Source of the DNA: a virus
Virus record (IMG/VR): IMGVR_UViG_3300020052_000026
Coordinates: 1 to 29,548 of that record
Reading direction: 5' to 3' (one strand)
Length of the DNA: 29,548 nucleotides
In this document: positions 1 through 6,543 of the stretch, in pieces
How positions within the stretch are numbered: the stretch's first letter is position 1
Layout: every line of letters begins with the position of its first letter
Notes under the pieces: model-generated
The model's input: only the letters and a program-made list of their open reading frames with translations
Databases searched by the model: none
What the model was told of the DNA's origin: nothing
Program-made: the position numbers and the translations under genes

Positions 1-205
1 TTTTTTTTATAAAATGTTTAATTATTTTTATTTTTTATTTTTTAATAAAAAAAAAAAGTTTGTTTATATACTAGAAAAATAAAAAAGTTTAATAATTGTT
101 AATAAGTTTTTTGACCACATATGATATATAGTAAAAAAATTTTAAATAAATTAAATTATTAATTGTGTTTTAAAATAATATATAAATAAAATAAATAAAA
201 TAAAT
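1..205. other. AT-rich intergenic leader
   Basis: No gene is visible in these 205 bases, which are almost pure A and T. The right end carries the late-type promoter box of the first gene. No open frame from the left edge continues into it. Confidence 0.6.
179..188 (+). promoter_or_regulatory. T4-late-like promoter box
   Basis: TATATAAATA contains the exact T4 late consensus TATAAATA and ends 17 nt before the ATG at 206. The same box recurs upstream of most structural genes in the window. Confidence 0.6.
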
Positions 206-946
206 ATGTCAAACCAACAAGAAGATTATAATATAAAAAATAATTATAGTGATGTTTTTTTACGTGATGTTACGGTAGGATTTTTAGCATATTTAAGAGA
301 CAAATTAAAAATCAATTATATTAGTGAAGAAAATGGATCATATACTGAAATAATTCCTATTTATTATTCTTTAACAGGAGATCAAAGATTTATAATGGAT
401 TCTTTTTATGATGATATACCAAATAAACGAGTTAATATGAATACGGATATTATTCCTAGAGGAGTATTAGATGTTAAATCTTGGATTATAAAAGCTGAAG
501 AATTCACTAATCCTAATACTTGGTTTCATATAACAGAAGAAGTAGATGAAGAATTGATTCAAAAATATTCACAATTAAAAAGTGTACCTATTAAATTATC
601 ATTTGAACTAGTTTTTGTATTAGATAATGAAAATGAGGTATTTAAGATATGGCAAGAATTAATGGAAAATTTTTATATGTATAGATATTTTAATTTTACA
701 TATAAACGAATTCCAATAAAAGCTAATTTTAATTTTATTGGTGATAGTGAAAATGTTATAGCAAGAGAATATTCATTTGGAACAGGAACTAAACCATATA
801 AATCTGTTTATAATATTGAAGTACATACACATTTTCCAATAATAGATAAAGTTACTTCTTTATTATCGAATAAAGGTGTAGAGTGGGATTTTGCTATATA
901 TCAAAATCAAAATATAATAAAAGAAACGGATATAATAAAAAAGTAA
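206..946 (+). CDS. gp15-like tail completion/sheath stabiliser protein
   Basis: 246 aa. It resembles the T4 gp15 family, the hexameric protein that caps the tail tube and sheath and joins tail to neck. Seen: an early 'EIIPIYYSLTGDQ' stretch like the gp15 'IPITYASKE' strand, a central 'IPRG' segment, then 'SVPIKLSFELVFVLDNENE' followed by 'WQELMENF', matching the gp15 order of a 'PY-L-FEL-IFTR-ED' strand and a helix. The family is known to be encoded beside other neck and head genes, as here. It has its own late-type box and no Shine-Dalgarno sequence. The similarity is remote and read by eye, so another neck or tail terminator protein is possible. Confidence 0.5.
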   Translation: MSNQQEDYNIKNNYSDVFLRDVTVGFLAYLRDKLKINYISEENGSYTEIIPIYYSLTGDQRFIMDSFYDDIPNKRVNMNTDIIPRGVLDVKSWIIKAEEFTNPNTWFHITEEVDEELIQKYSQLKSVPIKLSFELVFVLDNENEVFKIWQELMENFYMYRYFNFTYKRIPIKANFNFIGDSENVIAREYSFGTGTKPYKSVYNIEVHTHFPIIDKVTSLLSNKGVEWDFAIYQNQNIIKETDIIKK

Positions 947-967
947 TTTTTTAATTAAAATAAATAA

Positions 968-976
968 TATATAATA
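968..976 (+). promoter_or_regulatory. T4-late-like promoter box
   Basis: TATATAATA, followed by an A-rich stretch and 'AAATAAATAC', ends 28 nt before the ATG at 1005. Confidence 0.55.
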
Positions 977-1004
977 AAAAATAAATACAGACTAAAGACA
1001 TAAT

Positions 1005-2273
1005 ATGAAGTCATTAAAATTAAAATTGTTTGAATATAGAAATGGTTTAAATATAGAACAAAGCGATGTATCTACTATAGTTACATCACATTTAGAAGAA
1101 TATGATAAATATTCTGATAAAGAGATATTTAATTCATTAAATGAACGTTTAGAAACGTTTAAATATTTTGAAGGTGTAAAAACATTATTAGAAGAAATAG
1201 ATAATGAAATTTCTGAAAATAGCTTAGTATATACATTAAAAGATTTACATAAAAAAATATCAAGAAAACCGGATAGATTTTTATATGAAACAACATTAAC
1301 ATCATTAATGGAATGTATTAATGAAAATAATGATGATGATAGAAAAATCAAAATATTAAATGATTTAAAAATGCATGAATGGATTCCTGAAATTAAATCA
1401 TTTTTAGGAGAAATGGCTAATACACCTCAATTAAAAATGAATTATATATCTAAAGGTGGTGTAATTAATGATGTATATTCTATTGTATTAGAAAAAAAAG
1501 AAGGATTTTTAACTTATATAAATGAAACATGGTTTTTAATGAATGATGAAGGTATTTCAGCTACATTATTAGAAAATCATATAAATGATGAAAATCAATT
1601 ACGTAGAATGAGATTATTAGAAGAAGGTGTAAAAAGAGCTATTTTTACAGAAAATTCTATTAAATTTAAAATAGCAGAAAATTTCAATATAACATTTAAT
1701 ACTGATACTAAGCAAATTTATTTAAATGAAAATGAAAAAGAAGCAAGTTCTACATTAGAATCTATTTTTCAATCTCCATATGTACCATTTATGGGTAAAG
1801 GATTCTATCCAATTTTAAATGAATGTTATAATTCATTAGATAAATTTATGATAATTGATTCTGTTAAACATATTTATAATTTAGGTAATTCTACATTTGA
1901 ATGTTATGTATTTAACTACAAAGATAAAATTGCACAATTAAGATTAGATAGAAGAAGTGGTAATTCATATTATACTTTTGAACAAGCATTACCATTAATA
2001 GAAAATGTAATGCATGAATTAGGTACAGATATTACATTCTTTTATGAAAACTTAATTTCTGATGAATTATCTAAAAAAATAAAATTAGAAAAACAAGAAA
2101 AAGTATTATTAGAAAAATTAACAAGTATTGAAAATGCTATTATTACATTAAAAAATGAATCACCAATAATCTTAGAAAATATATCTGTTAAAAAATTATA
2201 TAATAGTTTATTATCACAAAAACATACAATCAGTGAACAATTAAAAGAGGTAAAAAAAGATAAAATAAAATAA
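1005..2273 (+). CDS. Uncharacterised late protein, possible virion component
   Basis: 422 aa, not recognised. It is hydrophilic with no membrane segment. The N-terminal ~130 residues and the last ~70 residues are strongly charged and predicted helical; the C-terminal part, from about residue 350 (runs of E, K and L ending in 'LKEVKKDKIK'), reads as coiled coil. The middle (~150-340) is mixed and contains 'GKGFYPILNECYNSLDKF'. Its position between a gp15-like gene and the gp55-gp20 run, its late-type promoter and the terminator right after it suggest a separately transcribed late structural or assembly protein. That role is inference from context only. Confidence 0.75.
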   Translation: MKSLKLKLFEYRNGLNIEQSDVSTIVTSHLEEYDKYSDKEIFNSLNERLETFKYFEGVKTLLEEIDNEISENSLVYTLKDLHKKISRKPDRFLYETTLTSLMECINENNDDDRKIKILNDLKMHEWIPEIKSFLGEMANTPQLKMNYISKGGVINDVYSIVLEKKEGFLTYINETWFLMNDEGISATLLENHINDENQLRRMRLLEEGVKRAIFTENSIKFKIAENFNITFNTDTKQIYLNENEKEASSTLESIFQSPYVPFMGKGFYPILNECYNSLDKFMIIDSVKHIYNLGNSTFECYVFNYKDKIAQLRLDRRSGNSYYTFEQALPLIENVMHELGTDITFFYENLISDELSKKIKLEKQEKVLLEKLTSIENAIITLKNESPIILENISVKKLYNSLLSQKHTISEQLKEVKKDKIK

Positions 2274-2281
2274 AATAAAAT

Positions 2282-2313
2282 AAAAAAGTAGAACTTAGTT
2301 CTACTTTTTTTTT
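2282..2313 (+). terminator. Intrinsic terminator
   Basis: A 13-bp stem (AAAAAAGTAGAAC with its complement) with a TTA loop runs into a T tract, directly after the stop codon of the 422-aa gene. Confidence 0.85.
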
Positions 2314-2327
2314 GTTTAAACAATAGC

Positions 2328-2360
2328 GTATTTTTTATATATAATAACTATAAAAAATAC
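2328..2360 (+). promoter_or_regulatory. Late-type box inside a 12-bp inverted repeat, ahead of gp55
   Basis: TATATAATA at 2338-2346 lies between and partly within the arms GTATTTTTTATA (2328-2339) and TATAAAAAATAC (2349-2360), 27 nt before the gp55 start. The arrangement could be a protein-binding palindrome over the promoter, or chance in AT-rich DNA. Confidence 0.45.
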
Positions 2361-2373
2361 ACTATTATGAAGA

Positions 2374-2769
2374 ATGAAAATTACAACAACAACTGTAAAC
2401 GATTCACAATTTACTTATGAAATATTATTATCTAAAGGTTTAGGTACATTAACAAGAAAAGCAGAAATGTTTATTTATGTATTAGTACAAAATGCAATAA
2501 GAAAAACACAACATAAATTTTTTAATGAAGATGATAAAAATGATAGCATTCAGGCTAGTTATGAAAAAATATTAAATAAATGGCAAGGTTTTAATCCAGA
2601 AAAGTCAACAAGTGCATTTGTATATATTTCTGAAATACATAAACGTGCTGTCGCTGAATTTTTAAATTATTTTCATGATAAAAAAGGGATTAAAAAAGAA
2701 GATAATAAAAAACTAAAATTTATTAGTATGAATTCATCAAACAATGGACAAGGACTTTATAATATATAA
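2374..2769 (+). CDS. 55: gp55-like late-transcription sigma factor
   Basis: 131 aa, shorter than T4 gp55 (185 aa). gp55 is the small sigma-family protein that directs host RNA polymerase to TATAAATA late promoters. Seen: 'LSKGLGTLTRKAEMF', a pair of helices 'NAIRK', then 'DSIQASYEKILNKWQGFNPEKSTSAFVYISEIHKRAVAEFL'-type order (residues ~57-97), which follows the gp55/sigma-2 layout of a helix, an 'F(N/D)P-K---AF-Y' turn and a second helix. It begins a tight run: 3 nt to the next gene, then 1-nt gaps or overlaps to gp4 and beyond. The presence of many TATATAAATA-like boxes in the window supports the assignment. A nearby out-of-frame ATG at 2367 is not used. Confidence 0.75.
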   Translation: MKITTTTVNDSQFTYEILLSKGLGTLTRKAEMFIYVLVQNAIRKTQHKFFNEDDKNDSIQASYEKILNKWQGFNPEKSTSAFVYISEIHKRAVAEFLNYFHDKKGIKKEDNKKLKFISMNSSNNGQGLYNI

Positions 2770-2772
2770 ATT

Positions 2773-3498
2773 ATGAAAATAATAAAAGAAAAAACAGAAA
2801 ATCAAACATATTCATACGGTTGTATAATGGGATATTTTGATACTCCTATTTCTAATATACAAATAGAAGAAAACGATATTTATAATAATGATACGAATGA
2901 ATTTGGTTTAGAAATTGAACCACATGTTACAATATTATTTGGATTATTAGATGATAAAATTCCTGAAAATGAAATAGTAGATTTATTATTAATGATTAAT
3001 CCGCCAGAAATATCTTCTAAAATGGTAAATATATTTGAATCTAATGAATATGACGTAGTTAAATATGAAATCGAAGGAAATAATTTACATATTTTAAATA
3101 AAATATTCTCAACATATCCAAATGAAAATTCATATCCAACATATGAACCACATTCTACTATAGCTTATGTTAAAAAAGGAACAGGTAAAAAATATATTCA
3201 AGTTTTATTACATGAAGAAATAAAACAAATATCATACTGGGTATATTCGATGGCTAATGGAAAAAAAATTAAAATAGATCCAAAAAATAATTTAATTGAA
3301 ACTATTAGAGAAGAATATGATGATTCTATTATAGTTGAATATTTAGGATATGATATTATAATTAAACCACATACTAGATTAAATGATGCATATTATTTTT
3401 CTATATATGAAAATAATATTTATAAAATGGCTTTAAGAGGACCAATATTATATGATAATGGTTTAAATGTTTGTAAAAATTATATAAATAATATTTAA
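2773..3498 (+). CDS. 2H phosphoesterase-like protein
   Basis: 241 aa. Two HxT motifs, His51-Val-Thr53 in 'EPHVTILFGL' and His127-Ser-Thr129 in 'EPHSTIAYVK', are ~75 residues apart, the hallmark of the 2H phosphoesterase superfamily (2'-5' RNA ligase/ThpR, CPDase, T4 Acb1). Such enzymes open 2',3'- or 1'',2''-cyclic phosphates or cleave 2'-5' linkages. Both catalytic motifs look intact. Residues ~175-241 form an extra C-terminal part with no match that I recognise. The gene lies between gp55 and gp4, so it is probably made late. Possible roles, all inferred: RNA-end or ADP-ribose cyclic-phosphate processing, or cleavage of CBASS cyclic nucleotides as for Acb1. Confidence 0.75.
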   Translation: MKIIKEKTENQTYSYGCIMGYFDTPISNIQIEENDIYNNDTNEFGLEIEPHVTILFGLLDDKIPENEIVDLLLMINPPEISSKMVNIFESNEYDVVKYEIEGNNLHILNKIFSTYPNENSYPTYEPHSTIAYVKKGTGKKYIQVLLHEEIKQISYWVYSMANGKKIKIDPKNNLIETIREEYDDSIIVEYLGYDIIIKPHTRLNDAYYFSIYENNIYKMALRGPILYDNGLNVCKNYINNI

Positions 3499-3499
3499 A

Positions 3500-3982
3500 A
3501 TGGCACACGCACCTAGTAATCCTACAAAATACCATCAAGGTAAATATAAAATTAAATTTCCTAATAAATATATGGGTAATCCTATGGATATAGTTTATAG
3601 ATCTTCATGGGAATATAAATTTATGGTTTATTGTGATGTAACAACCGAAATAATTAGATGGGGTTCTGAAACTTTAACTATACCATATGTTGACCATAAA
3701 GGTAAAAGTAGAAGATATATTCCAGATTTTTATATAGAAACAATAAATCATAAATTTCCTAATTTAATAAATAGATTTTTAATTGAAATAAAACCTGATG
3801 CAGAAACAAGAGAACCTATTATACCTAAAACTATATCAGAAAAAAAATTAAAAAATTTACAATATGCTATAGGAGTTTGGCAAAAAAATAAACATAAATG
3901 GTATTATGCAAATGAATGGTGTAAAAAAAGAGATATTCAATTTAAAATAATAACAGAAAAACATTTACATATATTTAAATAA
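3500..3982 (+). CDS. 4: Head completion nuclease-like protein (gp4)
   Basis: 160 aa against 150 aa for T4 gp4. gp4-family proteins finish the head after DNA packaging and have a TnsA/restriction-endonuclease-like fold. Seen: 'YRSSWEYKFMVYCD' (Glu38), 'IIRWGSETLTIPYVD', 'RRYIPDFYIE' (Asp76) and 'FLIEIKPDAETR' (Glu96-x-Lys98), the E...D...ExK set of the fold. The later 'KNLQYAIGVWQKNKHKWYYA' and 'WCKKRDIQFKIITE' also follow the family. The gene starts 1 nt after the 2H gene and its stop overlaps the next ATG (TAATG), so translation is probably coupled. Confidence 0.9.
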   Translation: MAHAPSNPTKYHQGKYKIKFPNKYMGNPMDIVYRSSWEYKFMVYCDVTTEIIRWGSETLTIPYVDHKGKSRRYIPDFYIETINHKFPNLINRFLIEIKPDAETREPIIPKTISEKKLKNLQYAIGVWQKNKHKWYYANEWCKKRDIQFKIITEKHLHIFK

Positions 3983-4716
3983 TGGAAAAAAATTTTTTTA
4001 TAAATAGTATTAAAAAAGATTATGAATTAAATGGTTCTAATATTTATAATCTTAATTCTAAATTTATAAGTAAATGTATAAATGAAAATGATAATGTTGA
4101 AAAAATATCTATTAAAGATATATCTAAAGGATATTTTTATTTTATGTTTTATGATTTATCTGGTAAATCATCAAAAATGGAAAAGATAAATCCATTATTA
4201 ATTATAGATACATTTGATACAGCTGGTACTAGATTAATTTATGCCGTGTCATTAAATTTTATTCCTATTACAATAAGAGTTTTATTTTTTAATAATCTAT
4301 TTAATTATAATTTAAGTGTCTTAAAAGATAACTTAAACTTAAATACGATGAAACAAGATCCTTTATCTGGTGTAAATTTTACAAATATTTATAAACTATT
4401 ATATAGTATAGGTTTTGAATGGTGCATTAGAAAATTCGATATAAAACTAATAAATAAAATATATAAAATTAATACTAATATTTTAAAAGAATTTATTACT
4501 ATGTCTACATCTAAATTTACAGGTGTTAATGATAATAAATTATTAGAAATATGGAAAAAGAAAATAAATGAACAAGAAACAAGACAGAAAAAATTAATTC
4601 AAGAAATGATAAAAGATTTTAATTCCATTGAAAATGAGCTAAATAAAAATCAATTATCATTAACAGAAAAAAATGAATATTTAGAAAAGTCTTTATCTTT
4701 AATAAATAAAATATAA
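3982..4716 (+). CDS. Uncharacterised conserved phage-type protein
   Basis: 244 aa. Residues ~45-105 carry 'GYFYFMFYDLSGKSSKMEKINPLLI' style sequence, an F-D-T turn, and 'LNFIPITIRVLFFNNL'. This resembles a small protein common in T4-like phages with the pattern 'PG-LY-F-Y-PK---LPYYD--PLVL ... GLNLHYLP---R--LL', whose function I do not know. The C-terminal third (~190-244) is charged and helical, probably coiled coil, ending in 'LSLINKI'. It sits between gp4 and the portal gene, overlaps gp4 by one base and is 7 nt from gp20, so a head or neck assembly role is a reasonable guess. Confidence 0.7.
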   Translation: MEKNFFINSIKKDYELNGSNIYNLNSKFISKCINENDNVEKISIKDISKGYFYFMFYDLSGKSSKMEKINPLLIIDTFDTAGTRLIYAVSLNFIPITIRVLFFNNLFNYNLSVLKDNLNLNTMKQDPLSGVNFTNIYKLLYSIGFEWCIRKFDIKLINKIYKINTNILKEFITMSTSKFTGVNDNKLLEIWKKKINEQETRQKKLIQEMIKDFNSIENELNKNQLSLTEKNEYLEKSLSLINKI

Positions 4717-4723
4717 ACTAATT

Positions 4724-6472
4724 ATGGCTGGATATAATCCTTATAGACAAACAAATAATAATTTATTATCTAATATACCTTTAGATATAAATAATAATAA
4801 TAATAATTTTTTTAATAATACTTTAAGTAGATTATCTAAATTTGGTAGAAATTATAGTGAAACAGTTATAAAAAATTCTAGAGCAACAAATTATAATGAA
4901 GATTTAACACAATTAAATGATATTAATGGTACGGTATATTCAATGTTTTCTAGAAAAGTTCAAGCTTTAGTAACAGAAAAACAGAAAATTGCCGCATTAT
5001 CTCAAGATTATATTTCTAAAATAAATATATTTAAAGAATATGCAAAAAAAGGAGAAATATTAGATTATGTTACAAAATTAACTAATGATATAATTATTTA
5101 TTCTAAAGATAAAAAATTCTGTGAATTAGAAGATTTACCAGATACATATTCTAAAATTATTAAAGATAAATCAAAAATAATTTTTGAAAATATATATAAT
5201 CGTGGAGGATTTAATGATGGTACACTTGCTTGGGACATTTGTCATGATTGGTTAGTTGAAGGTTTTTTATGTAGAGAAATTATATACGACTCAAAAGGTA
5301 AAAATATATTAGCATTTCAAAGATTAGATCCTGCTACAATTGTACCTATAATAGACCCAGAATCAGGATATAAATTATGGATTCAACATTTTGATGATGA
5401 CCAAAATCGTGTAGTTCTTTTAGATTCATCTATAATATATATCTCATATTCAGGATCTTCTAATTATATGGAAACTTCATATATAGAACCATTAATTAAA
5501 CCTTATAATGAATTAAAATCAGTAGAAAGAACTAGATTATTATTTAATTTAATTAATGCAACAATGCATAAAGAATTTGTTATACCAACCGAAGGATTAT
5601 CACAAAGTAATGCAGAACAAGAAATGGCTACTTTAATAGCAGATTATAAAGACCATGTTATGTTTGATAATACAACCGGTGAAATTTATATTGATGGTTC
5701 TAAAGAATTACCTTATTCTAAAGAATATTGGTTTCCTAATTCAGGTGAAGGTAGACCTGAAATGTCTATTATAGATCCAGGAGGACATGATTTAAATGAA
5801 AATACCACATTAATATGGTTCAAAAATAACTTAAAAAATGCTTCTAAATTTCCATTAACAAGATTAGATAATACTATTGGTGGTGGTAATATTTATAGTA
5901 ATGGTAATGAAATATCACATGATGATTATAATTTTACACAATACATAGATAGATTAAGATCATTATTTAAAGATATTATTTTAAAACCTGTTATTATTCA
6001 ACTAATTTTAGATTTTCCAGAATTAGAAAATAATATAAATATCTATAACGATATAAATATAGAATATTTTGGTCATTCTGAATTAATTAAAGCAAAAGAA
6101 TTAAGTAATATGCAAGCAAAATCTGCTATTGTAACAGAATTACAAAATGGATTTAAACGTGAAGATGATAAACCATATTTTCATCATGATTATTTAGCTA
6201 AATATGTATATGAATTAACAGATGAACAAATAGCATTAAATAATGAATATTGGAAAAATAGTAGTTCTAGTGTTGGTGGTGAAGCCGGTGACATGAGTGG
6301 TGGTGGAGATGATATGTCAGGTGGTGGCGATATGGGTGGTGGTGATGATATGGGTGCTATTGATGATATGGGTGGTGGTGACGATATGGGTGCTACTGAT
6401 GATATGAGTGGTGGTGAAGATATGGGTGGTGGTGACGATATGGGTGCTACTGATGATATGGCTCCAGAATAA
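4724..6472 (+). CDS. 20: Portal vertex protein (gp20)
   Basis: 582 aa against 524 in T4. The portal dodecamer forms the unique vertex through which terminase packages DNA. Seen: 'AWDICHDWLVEGFLCREIIYD', 'FQRLDPATIVPI', the 'GEIYIDGSKELPYSKEYWFP' region with 'GEGRPEMSIIDPGG' and 'LIWFKNNLKNASKFPLTRLD', all in gp20 order. An N-rich N-terminus (~20-32) precedes the core. The last ~65 residues are a Gly/Asp/Met repeat (units such as GGGDDMGATDDM), not part of T4 gp20; this acidic tail may face the scaffold or package interior. It is the last gene of the gp55-gp20 run; a late box follows before gp21. Confidence 0.92.
   Translation: MAGYNPYRQTNNNLLSNIPLDINNNNNNFFNNTLSRLSKFGRNYSETVIKNSRATNYNEDLTQLNDINGTVYSMFSRKVQALVTEKQKIAALSQDYISKINIFKEYAKKGEILDYVTKLTNDIIIYSKDKKFCELEDLPDTYSKIIKDKSKIIFENIYNRGGFNDGTLAWDICHDWLVEGFLCREIIYDSKGKNILAFQRLDPATIVPIIDPESGYKLWIQHFDDDQNRVVLLDSSIIYISYSGSSNYMETSYIEPLIKPYNELKSVERTRLLFNLINATMHKEFVIPTEGLSQSNAEQEMATLIADYKDHVMFDNTTGEIYIDGSKELPYSKEYWFPNSGEGRPEMSIIDPGGHDLNENTTLIWFKNNLKNASKFPLTRLDNTIGGGNIYSNGNEISHDDYNFTQYIDRLRSLFKDIILKPVIIQLILDFPELENNINIYNDINIEYFGHSELIKAKELSNMQAKSAIVTELQNGFKREDDKPYFHHDYLAKYVYELTDEQIALNNEYWKNSSSSVGGEAGDMSGGGDDMSGGGDMGGGDDMGAIDDMGGGDDMGATDDMSGGEDMGGGDDMGATDDMAPE
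6274..6472 (+). repeat. Gly/Asp/Met tandem repeats in portal C-terminus
   Basis: Imperfect in-frame repeats built on GGTGGTGATGATATG and GGTGCTACTGATGATATG units encode an acidic, flexible tail. The long open frames on the opposite strand here are shadows of this repeat. Confidence 0.85.
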
Positions 6473-6503
6473 TAAATAGAAAAAAGGCTCTTTAAAAATA
6501 TAA

Positions 6504-6513
6504 TATATAAATA
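6504..6513 (+). promoter_or_regulatory. T4-late-like promoter box
   Basis: TATATAAATA (exact TATAAATA at 6506-6513), followed by CATAAAAAG, ends 30 nt before the protease-scaffold start at 6544. Confidence 0.65.
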
Positions 6514-6543
6514 CATAAAAAGTTTTTAAAACAAAAAAAAAAT

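Noticed and set aside
992-1351. 119-aa open frame on the minus strand
   Set aside because: It is a shadow of the 422-aa plus-strand gene, Ser/Phe/Leu-rich as expected of the reverse complement of AT-rich coding sequence, with no promoter.
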